The notes: generated by a model not told the origin, from the letters alone. A stretch of DNA of 64,000 bases from Winogradskyella wichelsiae (GCF_013403925.1 NZ_JABFDJ010000005.1:186001-250000); one strand, 5' to 3'; shown: positions 18,308-26,670, counted from the stretch's first letter. Made by a program: numbers and translations.

Positions 18308-19573
18308 TTATTTAATTTCCCATGATTGTTCTGATATAAATACTCCTAAATTCTGTTTTGAAGGTAGTTTTCCTGTTTTAAAAACATCACCTGTCTCAAC
18401 AACTACTTCACTAAATTTATCATTTTGAAAAAGAACATGCTTTGTATTTAAATCTAAGATTTGTAATCCTACATCATAAAATCCTGGTGACAATTTAAGA
18501 TTAGGGATGTCACATATAAAACTTTGTATTTTAGTCTCTAAAATTTTATTCACATCGTGGTGATATGTATTTAAAGTAGTAATTAATTTCTCATTGTTAT
18601 CGAAAAGTTGATATCTAATATTTATTTTAGTTGATTTAGGATCTTTAATTTCTAATTTTAGTTCTAATGAGCATTTTTCCCCTAATAACAAATTAGAATT
18701 ATTCCTTTTAAAGTCTAAAATATTAAAGTCTAAAATATTACCTTTATCCAATTCAATTGGAAAACTGTTGTCAATAACATTCTCTTTTTTTCTCAAATAA
18801 AAACTTACAGCATCCTCCGTGCCTCCTTCAAAAACAGACGTTCCGTTTTCTAAAACAATAGCGCGTGTACACAAGTTCTTTACCGCCGCCATATTATGGC
18901 TTACAAACAACACTGTTCTGCCATCTCCTTTAGAAATATCTTGCATTTTCCCAATAGCCTTTTTCTGAAACTCCGCATCACCAACTGCCAATACCTCATC
19001 AATGATTAAAATATCGGGTTCTAAAAAAGCGGCTACTGCAAAGGCTAAACGGACCCGCATCCCAGAAGAATACCGTTTTACGGGTGTATCTACATAACGT
19101 TGACAGCCTGAAAACTCAATAATTTCGGTTTCTTTGGCTTTTATTTCGGCTTTGCTCATTCCTAAAATCGCTCCATTCAGGTACATGTTTTCTCTCCCTG
19201 TTAACTCTGGATGAAACCCTGTACCGACCTCTAATAAGGATGCTATTCTTCCTCTGGTTTTAATCTCACCCGTGGTTGGTATGGTAACACGCGATAGTAT
19301 TTTTAATAAGGTTGATTTTCCAGCTCCATTTTTTCCTATAATACCGAGCACTTCCCCTTTCTGGACTTCGAAATTAATAGCCTTTAAGGCCCATACATAA
19401 TCACTATCCGCTTTAGTACTGCGGTCATTAACAGCACCTACTTTCAAGTATGGATCTTCTTTACCACGCATACGCGCCCACCAACGGTTAAGGTCGTGAC
19501 TTATAGTCCCTGTACCCACTAATCCTAGTCGGTACTGTTTACTAATATTTTCAGCTTTTAAAATGACACTCAT
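18308..19573 (-). CDS. wzt: Polysaccharide ABC exporter ATPase with carbohydrate-binding C-terminus
   Basis: 421 residues from the ATG at 19573; a longer frame to 19615 only adds codons read out of a heptamer repeat, so it is rejected. The ATPase domain has Walker A GIIGKNGAGKSTLL, signature YSSGMRVRLAFAVA and Walker B DILIIDEVLAVGD, as in Wzt/KpsT/TagH. Residues beyond about 265 form an extra beta-rich domain (LLLGEKCSLELKLEIK to VFISEQSW), matching Wzt C-terminal modules that read the non-reducing end cap of O-antigen. Pairs with Wzm directly upstream. This implies export of a finished lipid-linked chain. Confidence 0.93.
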   Translation of the reverse strand: MSVILKAENISKQYRLGLVGTGTISHDLNRWWARMRGKEDPYLKVGAVNDRSTKADSDYVWALKAINFEVQKGEVLGIIGKNGAGKSTLLKILSRVTIPTTGEIKTRGRIASLLEVGTGFHPELTGRENMYLNGAILGMSKAEIKAKETEIIEFSGCQRYVDTPVKRYSSGMRVRLAFAVAAFLEPDILIIDEVLAVGDAEFQKKAIGKMQDISKGDGRTVLFVSHNMAAVKNLCTRAIVLENGTSVFEGGTEDAVSFYLRKKENVIDNSFPIELDKGNILDFNILDFKRNNSNLLLGEKCSLELKLEIKDPKSTKINIRYQLFDNNEKLITTLNTYHHDVNKILETKIQSFICDIPNLKLSPGFYDVGLQILDLNTKHVLFQNDKFSEVVVETGDVFKTGKLPSKQNLGVFISEQSWEIK

Positions 19574-19576
19574 TGT

Positions 19577-19634
19577 TGTTCGTGGTTCGTTATTCGTGAT
19601 TTGTTTTGTTCTCACTATTCACTACTTACTATTC
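19577..19634 (-). repeat. 7-bp degenerate repeats between wzm and wzt
   Basis: On the minus strand the units read GAATAGT AAGTAGT GAATAGT and then CACGAAT AACGAAC CACGAAC, all with period 7. They fill the short gap between the wzm stop and the wzt ATG and so occupy the place where a ribosome-binding site would be. Confidence 0.7.
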
Positions 19635-19638
19635 AAAA

Positions 19639-20502
19639 TTAAACGGTATCAATAAACGTCTTTTCCGTTCTATTGAAAATAATAATTCCAAAAAATAAAA
19701 TTAGGAACGTGATTAGAACCGTATACGTGATTCCAAAACCATTTATACTTCCTGTTCCTAACAACATAAATCGTGATGTTTCAATAATATAGGCTAATGG
19801 ATTGTACTCTACCACCCAGGCTATATTGGGTAATTTATCGCGCATTAGCGCTAACGGATACATTACAGCGGATACATACATTAATAGTTGCACCCCGAAA
19901 CCTACTAAAAATTTTAAATCCCTGTACTTTGTTACCAAACTGGAAATAATCATTCCTATTCCTAAGCCCAATAAGCCCATTAATAGTATTATAAAAGGGA
20001 AAAAGATGATGCTGCTGTCTACAGCAATCGCAGCATCATTGCTGTAATAATAGATATAAAAGGCTATGAATATGAGTAATTGAATTCCAAATTTTAATAA
20101 ATTGGATAGGATAATCGATAAGGGCACAATGATTCGAGGAAAATAAACCTTTCCGAAAATGGCCTCATTGCTTTTGAAAGTGTCACTAGTTGCGGTCAAG
20201 CAGGTGCTGAAATAATTCCAGATAGAAATTCCTGCTAAATTGAATAAAAAAGGCGGCACTGTTCCAGTTTCGATATTGGCCACCTTATTAAAAATTAGAG
20301 TAAACGTTAGCGCTGTAAACAAGGGCTGTATTACATACCAAAGCGGCCCTAAAACTGTTTGTTTATAAAGCGTGACCACATCTCTTTTTACAAAAAGCAC
20401 TAACAAATCTCTATAGTGCCATATTTCTTTGAAATTAAAGTCTATCAGTTTCTTTTTTGAAGAAATAGTATATAGCCAAGATTCCTCGTTTAGCTTGCTC
20501 AA
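19639..20502 (-). CDS. wzm: Polysaccharide ABC exporter permease
   Basis: 287 residues, ABC2-type inner-membrane permease. An N-terminal amphipathic stretch (WHYRDLLVLFVKRDVVTLYK) is followed by PLWYVIQPLFTALTFTLIFN and about six hydrophobic membrane segments, the layout of Wzm/TagG. It pairs with Wzt to flip an undecaprenyl-linked polysaccharide. The start is TTG at 20502; no ATG lies nearby in frame, and the conserved N-terminus begins within ten codons. A near-consensus -7 box (TATATTTA) lies upstream, after the DUF559 repeat cluster. Confidence 0.92.
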   Translation of the reverse strand: MSKLNEESWLYTISSKKKLIDFNFKEIWHYRDLLVLFVKRDVVTLYKQTVLGPLWYVIQPLFTALTFTLIFNKVANIETGTVPPFLFNLAGISIWNYFSTCLTATSDTFKSNEAIFGKVYFPRIIVPLSIILSNLLKFGIQLLIFIAFYIYYYSNDAAIAVDSSIIFFPFIILLMGLLGLGIGMIISSLVTKYRDLKFLVGFGVQLLMYVSAVMYPLALMRDKLPNIAWVVEYNPLAYIIETSRFMLLGTGSINGFGITYTVLITFLILFFGIIIFNRTEKTFIDTV

Positions 20503-20525
20503 TGTCAGTCTTTTTTTTGATTGGG

Positions 20526-20533
20526 TAAATATA
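20526..20533 (-). promoter_or_regulatory. Possible -7 box (TATATTTA) for wzm-wzt
   Basis: Seven of eight bases match TAnnTTTG on the minus strand, 24 bases before the wzm TTG start. The 2-kb repeat block that separates wzm from the upstream gene could break the operon here, which would make a local promoter useful. Confidence 0.3.
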
Positions 20534-20682
20534 GTGATTCCCCTGTAATACCGAAAAATAGACTAAAAAATTGTAGGGGGAGCAACACCTCTTTATCTAT
20601 ACACTTGACGCAAAGTATTATTAAGAAAGCAAAAAGATTTTATGATTATTAAAATATTATTTCTAAGTCCTATTAACAAAAT

Positions 20683-20960
20683 CAAACCCACCGTCTAAAC
20701 TTTCTTTGGCAGTTTAGCCACCTCCCTTTTTCTAAAGGGAGGTGCACATTTGGGATGCTATGATACATGGTTTAAAAAATTAGCGTTTTATTCTATTAGT
20801 GCTAAAAAACAGCTATAATAATAATAATAACTCTTCAAGAATAAATACAAATCATGAATATGCCCTCTTATCATGAATATGCCCTCTTACAAAAGCTCCC
20901 CTCTTTTTTTAAGAGGGGAATGAATTCACCGAAGACACGTAGGTGAAGAAAGGGGTGTTC
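20683..20960. repeat. DUF559-associated repeat, copy 1 (left plus right module)
   Basis: The left module starts CAAACCCACCGTCTAAAC and carries a hairpin CCTCCCTTT/AAAGGGAGG with a 4-base loop. The right module (20891-20960) has CCCCTCTT/AAGAGGGG and TTCACC/GGTGAA inverted repeats and ends AAGGGGTGTTC. The middle differs from the other copies and contains a small internal duplication of ATGAATATGCCCTCTTA. The most diverged full copy of the family. Confidence 0.85.
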
Positions 20961-21021
20961 AAAAATTCCAAAACAAAACCAAATAATAAATTGAAACTCA
21001 AATTATTTTGAAATGATATTT

Positions 21022-21276
21022 CAAACCCACCGTCTAAACCCTCTGCGGCGGTTTAGCCACCTCCCTTTTTCTAAAGGGAGGTGCACATTTGGGATGCTAT
21101 GATACGTGGTTTAAAAAATTAGAATTTATTCTCTTAGTGCTAAAAAACAGCTGCTATAATAATCATCTTAAGAATAGGTGTAAATTATAAATATTACCAT
21201 CTTAAAAAGCTCCCCTCCTTATTTCAAAGCGGGGAATGAATTCACCCAAGGCACGTAGGTGAAGAAAGGGGTGTTT
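21022..21276. repeat. DUF559-associated repeat, copy 2, directly left of the nuclease gene
   Basis: Full left and right modules. Near-identical to copy 3 (21688-21944), including a long shared interior from about 21130 to 21240. The right end (GAAAGGGGTGTTT) lies 32 bases before the DUF559 ATG. With copy 3 it flanks the nuclease gene as ~255-bp direct repeats. Confidence 0.88.
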
Positions 21277-21308
21277 AATTACTCAGATTTATTTCATATT
21301 TTTAATAC

Positions 21309-21677
21309 ATGCCAATCAAAAAGATACACAGTAAAAAAGAATTACAAGACTACAGGAAGGCCTTAAGGAAAAACCTAACACCTTCAGAAGCTTTTTTATG
21401 GAAACATTTAAAGTCAAGACAATTAAGTAATAAGCGTTTCCAAAGACAACATAGCATCGGTTATTATATTGTAGATTTCTATTGTGCTTCTGAAAAGCTC
21501 ATCATTGAATTAGATGGCGAGGTTCATAATAATCCAAAAGCGCAGGAATACGATGAAAAAAGAACCCACTATTTAGAAAACTTAGGTTATAAAGTCATTC
21601 GTTTTGAAAACAAGATGGTTTTTGACTTTCTACCATCTGTTTTAGAGGAAATACAGCTACATTTTAAATCAGATTGA
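21309..21677 (+). CDS. DUF559 domain protein, Vsr-like PD-(D/E)XK nuclease
   Basis: 122 residues, the only plus-strand gene within the 30-kb minus-strand locus. The conserved N-terminus NLTPSEAFLWKHL and the core FQRQHSIGYYIVDFYC, LIIELDGEVH and GYKVIRFEN are the DUF559 family signature. D56 with E67-x-D69 make the putative catalytic triad of the Vsr/MutH-like endonuclease fold. Intact and of typical length, so probably functional. It lies between two near-identical ~255-bp direct repeats and inside six left-module copies. No methylase, helicase or transposase accompanies it, which argues against a conventional restriction system. DNA target and role are unknown. Confidence 0.9.
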   Translation: MPIKKIHSKKELQDYRKALRKNLTPSEAFLWKHLKSRQLSNKRFQRQHSIGYYIVDFYCASEKLIIELDGEVHNNPKAQEYDEKRTHYLENLGYKVIRFENKMVFDFLPSVLEEIQLHFKSD

Positions 21678-21687
21678 TATATATAAT

Positions 21688-21944
21688 CAAACCCACCGTC
21701 TAAACCTTCTGCGGCGGTTTAGCCACCTCCCTTTTTCTAAAGGGAGGAGCACATTAAGGATGCTATGATACGTGGTATAAAAAACTAGTGTTTTATTCTC
21801 TTAGTGCTAAAAAACAGCTGCTATAATAATCATCTTAAGAATAGGTGTAAATTATAAATATTACCATCTTAAAAAGCTCCCCTCCTTATTTCAAAGCGGG
21901 GAATGAGTTCACCCAAGGCACGTAGGTGAAGAAAAGGGGTGTTT
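21688..21944. repeat. DUF559-associated repeat, copy 3, directly right of the nuclease gene
   Basis: Begins 10 bases after the DUF559 stop. Left-module hairpins CTAAACC/GGTTTAG and CCTCCCTTT/AAAGGGAGG, and right module with TTCACC/GGTGAA, are present. Its interior is the same as copy 2 with scattered changes, in the same orientation. Confidence 0.88.
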
Positions 21945-22005
21945 AAAAATTCTAAAACAAAACCAAATAATAAAGTGAAACTCAAATTACTTTATGAATA
22001 TAATT

Positions 22006-22344
22006 CAAACCCACCGTCTAAACCTTCTTTGGCGGTTTAGCCACCTCCCTTTTTCTAAAGGGAGGAGCACATTTGGGATGCTATGATACGTGGTTTAAAA
22101 AATTAGCGTATTACTTTAACTTTAAACACAAGCAATTTACAGCATAAAACTCAAATCACTTTATGAATATAATTCAAACCCACCGTCTAAACCTTCTTTG
22201 GCGGTTTAGCCACCTCCCTTTTTCTAAAGGGAGGAGCACATTTGGGATGCTATGATACGTGGTTTAAAAAAACTAGCGTATTACTTTAACTCTAAACACA
22301 AGCAATTTACAGCATAAAACTCAAATCACTTTATGAATATAATT
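22006..22344. repeat. Two left-module-only copies in tandem (169-bp period)
   Basis: Copies start at 22006 and 22175 and the next full copy at 22345, giving spacings of 169 and 170 bases. Each has the left-module hairpins, then a linker containing AACACAAGCAATTTACAGC that is not in the other copies; right modules are missing. The near-identity of the two units suggests recent tandem duplication. Confidence 0.88.
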
Positions 22345-22599
22345 CAAACCCACCGTCTAAACCTTCTGCGGCGGTTTAGCCACCTCCCTTTTTCTAAAGG
22401 GAGGAGCAGATTAAGGATGCTATGATACGTGGTTTAAAAAACTAGCGTTTTATTCTCTTAGTGCTAAAAAACAGCTGCTATAATAACTCTGCAAGAATAA
22501 ATACAAATCAGGAATACGACCACCTTATAAAAGCTCCCCTCTTTTTTTCAAAGCGGGAATGAATTCACCGAAGGCCGTAGGTGAAGAAACGGGTGTTTA
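22345..22599. repeat. DUF559-associated repeat, last copy, ending in a gene's stop codon
   Basis: Left module at 22345 and right module at about 22529-22599. The right module has lost bases (GCGGGAATG for GCGGGGAATG; GGCCGTAG for GGCACGTAG). Its final TTTA supplies the stop codon of the minus-strand epimerase gene (22597-22599), so the repeat abuts the coding end exactly. Confidence 0.85.
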
Positions 22600-23523
22600 T
22601 AAAGCCTTATAATGGGCTACCATTTTTAAAATCCCTTCTTCTAAAGATACTAATTCTCGCCCTAGTAAGGCTTTCATTTTCGTAATATCTGGACATCGGC
22701 GTGTCATATCTCCTTCTTTTAATGACGGTAGAAAATTAATTTCTGATTTAGAATTGGTCAGTTCGATGACTTTATTAGCTAAGTACAAAATACTAATTTC
22801 ATTTTCATTCCCAATATTAAGCACATCGTTAATGTAGGCCTTATCATCTAATGTTTTAATACACGTGTCAATATTATCATCTACATAACAAAATGAACGG
22901 GTCTGCTCCCCTTTTCCATAAATAGAAATAGGCTCATTAGCCATTGCTAATTTAATAAACCTTGGCATTACAAAATCGTCACTCTGTTTAGGTCCATACG
23001 TATTGAAAAAGCGAAAAATAGTATAATCTAAACCATACTCTTGTTGATAAGCCTTTAAAAAGGCTTCCCCTACATTTTTAACAATTGCGTAAGGCAATCT
23101 AGAGTTTAGTGGTGTGGTTTGTTCGTTTTGTGGAATTTCAAAAGGTTCTCCATAAACTTCTGATGAGCTCGAATAAAAAATACGCTCTACCCCTGAATTC
23201 TTTGATAATGACAATACATTTTTTAACCCTTCGATATCTTCTAGTACAACTATCGGATGCTCTAAAGTACGCTCTACCCCCACTACAGCTGCTAAATGAA
23301 ATACATATTTAAATTTGTAGGTCGCAAAAATAGAGATGATGTCGTAATAACTATTAACATCTGCTTTAATAAAGATGATATTATCTCTTACAGGAAGTTT
23401 TGATTTGTCACCTGTAGACAAGTTATCGATCACTACAACGGTTACATTAGGTTTTAGTGCTAATTTTGAAGCCATTGCACTTCCTAATTGTCCTGCACCA
23501 CCAGTGACTAAAATATTTGTCAT
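22597..23523 (-). CDS. Extended SDR: nucleotide-sugar epimerase/decarboxylase-like
   Basis: 308 residues. NILVTGGAGQLGS is the NAD-binding glycine motif (GxxGxxG), SSSSEVYG and YAIVK (near residue 150) give the Ser and Tyr-x-x-x-Lys catalytic set, and RFFNTYGPKQSDDFVMPRF and MTRRCPDITKMKALLG match the sugar-nucleotide-binding end. The DMTRRCPDI tail resembles UDP-glucuronate decarboxylases, while general SDR features also fit a 4-epimerase. It acts on nucleotide sugars in the cytoplasm; with the dehydrogenase and WbpP-like gene beside it, a uronate or pentose donor is plausible. Its stop codon overlaps the end of a mobile-looking repeat. Confidence 0.88.
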   Translation of the reverse strand: MTNILVTGGAGQLGSAMASKLALKPNVTVVVIDNLSTGDKSKLPVRDNIIFIKADVNSYYDIISIFATYKFKYVFHLAAVVGVERTLEHPIVVLEDIEGLKNVLSLSKNSGVERIFYSSSSEVYGEPFEIPQNEQTTPLNSRLPYAIVKNVGEAFLKAYQQEYGLDYTIFRFFNTYGPKQSDDFVMPRFIKLAMANEPISIYGKGEQTRSFCYVDDNIDTCIKTLDDKAYINDVLNIGNENEISILYLANKVIELTNSKSEINFLPSLKEGDMTRRCPDITKMKALLGRELVSLEEGILKMVAHYKAL

Positions 23524-23605
23524 TGTTTCAATTTTATAATTAGAACTTGGCTATTTGATTGCTATAATTCTTTAAGTAGCACTAAATGTCGTTGAGATTA
23601 TGACA

Positions 23606-24583
23606 TTAATTGAACGCATCCCAAGTGATTTTCAGCCCTTCTCTAACCGTATATTTTGGTTGATATCCCAAAAGTTGCTGAGCTTTAGAAATATCTGCTA
23701 ACGAATCTTTAACATCACCTTGTCTAGTAGGTCCATAAATGGCTTCTAATTCTGAGTTGGCTGCCACACGTAACGACTCCCATAAATAGTTGATACTAAT
23801 GCGTTCTCCACAAGCCACATTAAACACCTCATTCTTAGCGTCCTTTGAGGCAAAAAACCCTTTTACATTAGCTTGTACCACATTGTCTATAAATGTAAAA
23901 TCTCGGGTCTGTTCTCCATCTCCATTAATTTTAGGAGATGTATCATCTTTAAGCGCTTGCATAAATAAAGGAATCACTGCAGCATACGCACCATCTGGAC
24001 TCTGTTTGGGACCAAAAACATTGAAATAGCGTAACCCAATCACATCCGTACCGTAGGTTGTGCCAAAAACATCAGCATACAATTCATTCACATATTTTGT
24101 GACGGCGTACGGTGATAAAGGTTTCCCAATTGTATCTTCTACTTTTGGTAAGGCTTTGCTATCTCCATAAGTCGAACTCGATGCTGCATATACCATGCGT
24201 TTTACGGTTGTACTATCCTTTAATGCGATAAGCATATTTAGAAATCCAGAAACATTCACCTCATTGGTTGTTGCTGGGTCATTAATAGAACGTGGTACGG
24301 AACCTAATGCGGCTTGGTGTGCTACATAATCCATATCCTCCATAGCCGTTTTACAGGTCTCTAAATCACGAATATCCCCTTCGATAAGCTCAAAATCGGG
24401 ATGCTCCATAAATTCTACTAAATTTTTACGATGTCCATTAGAGAAGTTATCTAAGACTCTAACTTTCTTAGCCTTATGTTTTAATAAATACGCGGTAAGG
24501 TTGGAGCCAATAAAGCCCGCTCCTCCTGTAATTAGAAAACTTAATTTTGAAAGGTCTGCTGTGTGATGTGGATGAGAATACAT
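23606..24583 (-). CDS. wbpP: UDP-N-acetylglucosamine 4-epimerase (WbpP/TviC type)
   Basis: 325 residues. The N-terminal extension before FLITGGAGFIGSNL, the DNFSNGHRKNL segment, AASSSTYGDS and YAVTK catalytic motifs, and LRYFNVFGPKQSPDGAYAAVIP are the WbpP/TviC pattern. Family role: interconverts UDP-GlcNAc/UDP-GalNAc or their uronic acids. Its ATG overlaps the upstream dehydrogenase stop by one base (TAATG). Together with that dehydrogenase it would make UDP-GalNAcA, as in the Pseudomonas O6 and Salmonella Vi loci. The exact direction and substrate are inferred. Confidence 0.88.
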   Translation of the reverse strand: MYSHPHHTADLSKLSFLITGGAGFIGSNLTAYLLKHKAKKVRVLDNFSNGHRKNLVEFMEHPDFELIEGDIRDLETCKTAMEDMDYVAHQAALGSVPRSINDPATTNEVNVSGFLNMLIALKDSTTVKRMVYAASSSTYGDSKALPKVEDTIGKPLSPYAVTKYVNELYADVFGTTYGTDVIGLRYFNVFGPKQSPDGAYAAVIPLFMQALKDDTSPKINGDGEQTRDFTFIDNVVQANVKGFFASKDAKNEVFNVACGERISINYLWESLRVAANSELEAIYGPTRQGDVKDSLADISKAQQLLGYQPKYTVREGLKITWDAFN

Positions 24584-25878
24584 TATAATCTTGCGTCTAT
24601 GGTGTCTATTGGAAGTAACGATTTTACATCGAAAATAACACCGGTTTCTAATTTCAGTTTGGTAAGATCTACGTCTAAAAACTCTTGATGTGCTACCGCC
24701 ATAATAACCCCATCATAACCGCTACTTAAGTTATCAAAATTACTAATAAGATCAAAACCATATTCATGTTTCACTTCTTCTGGCGAAGCCCATGGATCAT
24801 AAACATCGATATTAATATCGTAAGTTTCTAATTCCTTAACAATATCGATGACTCTAGAATTTCTTATATCTGGGCAATTCTCTTTAAAAGTAACCCCTAG
24901 CACAAGGACTTTAGCCCCTTTAATTGTGGCTCCTTTTTTGATCATCATTTTTACAGTTTCGGTAGCGACATAGCTCCCCATACTGTCATTCATTTTACGC
25001 CCCGCTAAAATAATCTCAGGATTATAACCCGATTCTATTGCTTTTTGTGCCAAGTAATAAGGATCAACCCCTATACAATGCCCGCCCACCAATCCTGGTG
25101 AAAAGTTCAAGAAATTCCATTTGGTACCTGCCGCCTCTAATACTGCTTTGGTATCAATATCTAACAGTCTAAAAATCTTAGACAATTCATTGACGAAAGC
25201 GATATTAATATCGCGTTGCGAATTCTCAATCACTTTAGCAGCCTCTGCTACTTTTATAGAAGGTGCCAAATGCGTTCCGGCAGTAATTACTTTTAAGTAC
25301 AGCTCGTTAACGCGTTGTGCAATTTCAGGTGTAGACCCTGAGGTCACCTTCAAAATTTTAGTCACTGTGTGTTCTTTATCGCCTGGATTGATACGTTCTG
25401 GTGAATAGCCCGCAAAGAAATCTTTATTATATTCTAATCCCGAACACGTTTCTAAAATAGGCACACAAACTTCTTCTGTTGCCCCAGGGTATACGGTAGA
25501 TTCATAAATCACAATAGCCTCTTTAGACATCACCTTACCAACGGTTTCACTCGCCTTTATTAACGGAGTAAATACGGGCTTATTGAGTGCATCTGTTGGG
25601 GTTGGCACTGTAATAATATAGATGTTCGTGTTTGCTAATGTTGCTGCGTCATCCGTAATATAAAGCCCTGTAGAGGCCTTTAGATCCGTAGTTAAAACCG
25701 ACTTTAAATGCGCATTATCCACTTCCCTGGTTTTATCTAAACCTTCATTTAACTCTTTAATGCGTTGCTTATTAATATCAAATCCGATAACAAAGAATTT
25801 TTTAGCAAACTCTACTGCTAAAGGCAAGCCTACATAACCTAGCCCAATAATGGCAATTTTATCTTCTGAATGTATCAT
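24583..25878 (-). CDS. wbpO: UDP-N-acetylhexosamine 6-dehydrogenase (WbpO/TviB type)
   Basis: 431 residues, three-domain nucleotide-sugar dehydrogenase. IAIIGLGYVGLPLAVEFA is the NAD site; VPTPTD and YESTVYPGATEEV follow; GGHCIGVDPYYLAQKA near residue 265 includes the catalytic Cys; VLVLGVTFKENCPDIRNS leads the UDP-binding C-terminal domain. Product: a UDP-HexNAc uronic acid, using two NAD+. Overlaps the upstream sugar transferase by 20 bases. No unusual features; length is typical. Confidence 0.92.
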   Translation of the reverse strand: MIHSEDKIAIIGLGYVGLPLAVEFAKKFFVIGFDINKQRIKELNEGLDKTREVDNAHLKSVLTTDLKASTGLYITDDAATLANTNIYIITVPTPTDALNKPVFTPLIKASETVGKVMSKEAIVIYESTVYPGATEEVCVPILETCSGLEYNKDFFAGYSPERINPGDKEHTVTKILKVTSGSTPEIAQRVNELYLKVITAGTHLAPSIKVAEAAKVIENSQRDINIAFVNELSKIFRLLDIDTKAVLEAAGTKWNFLNFSPGLVGGHCIGVDPYYLAQKAIESGYNPEIILAGRKMNDSMGSYVATETVKMMIKKGATIKGAKVLVLGVTFKENCPDIRNSRVIDIVKELETYDINIDVYDPWASPEEVKHEYGFDLISNFDNLSSGYDGVIMAVAHQEFLDVDLTKLKLETGVIFDVKSLLPIDTIDARL

Positions 25879-26464
25879 GTCTAAAAATGGATTTTAATAT
25901 GAGTCTCAAATCTAAGTAAAAACTATAATTAAGCACATAATTTTTGTTGATTTTAACCTTATCTGGCCAAATAACTGATTTATTGTATGTTTCTGGAGAT
26001 TTGTGCTTTGCTAATAGATCCTCCTCATTGATGTACTTTAAACTCGCAGGTCCTGTAATGCCTGGTTTAACATTTAAAATGATACGATCGTCGCCTGTTA
26101 AGCCGTCTGCAAAACCTGGAATATCTGGACGCGGCCCTACAAAACTCATATCGCCTTTAAGTACGTTAAACAATTGTGGCAATTCGTTAAGCTTTGTTTT
26201 TCTAAAAAAAGCACCTATCCAAGAGGCATGTGTGTTTAAGTGTCCAAGCTTATGATTCCCGTCCTTTAGGGTTCTAATTTTATAGATTTTAAAGGGCTTA
26301 CCGTATTGACCGATACGCTGTTGTGTATACACCCCCCATTGTTTATTATCCATTGTTGCGATAAGCACAAGGACTGCGATAAAAATAAAAAGTACAGGCA
26401 AGAGAAGAAGCACGACACTGACATCAAAAACACGTTTAACAGCAAGTTGTACGCTCGTAATCAT
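25859..26464 (-). CDS. Undecaprenyl-phosphate sugar phosphotransferase (initiating)
   Basis: 201 residues, the small PglC/WcaJ-C type. One N-terminal re-entrant hydrophobic segment (VFDVSVVLLLLPVLFIFIAV, residues 12-31) is followed by the catalytic domain: GKPFKIYKIRTLKDG, KTKLNELPQLFNVLKGDMSF, then VGPRPDIPGF. It transfers a HexNAc-1-phosphate to undecaprenyl phosphate, starting each glycan chain. Only 201 residues, so it lacks the four-helix module of WcaJ. The gene follows a 209-bp heptamer repeat array after wzc. Confidence 0.92.
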   Translation of the reverse strand: MITSVQLAVKRVFDVSVVLLLLPVLFIFIAVLVLIATMDNKQWGVYTQQRIGQYGKPFKIYKIRTLKDGNHKLGHLNTHASWIGAFFRKTKLNELPQLFNVLKGDMSFVGPRPDIPGFADGLTGDDRIILNVKPGITGPASLKYINEEDLLAKHKSPETYNKSVIWPDKVKINKNYVLNYSFYLDLRLILKSIFRHDTFRR

Positions 26465-26480
26465 GGTCTTATTTCGTTTG

Positions 26481-26670
26481 TAGTCTTCGGTTTGTAGTTT
26501 TCAGTATGCAGTTTTCAGTCTTCAGTATGCAGTTTTCAGTCTTCAGTCCTTAGTCCTTAGTCTTCAGTATGCAGTTTTCAGTCTTCAGTCTTCAGTAGGC
26601 AGTTTGGAGTCTCTAATCTCTAGTCTCTAGTCTCTAGTCTCTAGTCTCTAGTCTCTAGTCTCTAGTCTCA
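26481..26670 (-). repeat. 7-bp degenerate tandem array downstream of wzc
   Basis: On the minus strand the units read ACTAGAG (about nine copies) and then ACTGAAG, ACTGAAA and ACTGCAT in mixed order, all period 7. The array fills the gap between the wzc stop and the start of the sugar transferase gene. Perfect ACTAGAG units at the wzc end suggest recent slippage; units nearer the transferase are diverged. Confidence 0.88.

Noticed and set aside
19574..19615. Longer N-terminus for Wzt
   Set aside because: The extra 14 codons are translated heptamer repeat; the family start is the ATG at 19573.
21309..21677. DUF559 gene as a restriction enzyme of an RM system or an insertion sequence transposase
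   Set aside because: No methylase nearby, no target-site duplication recognised, and the motifs are Vsr/DUF559, not transposase.
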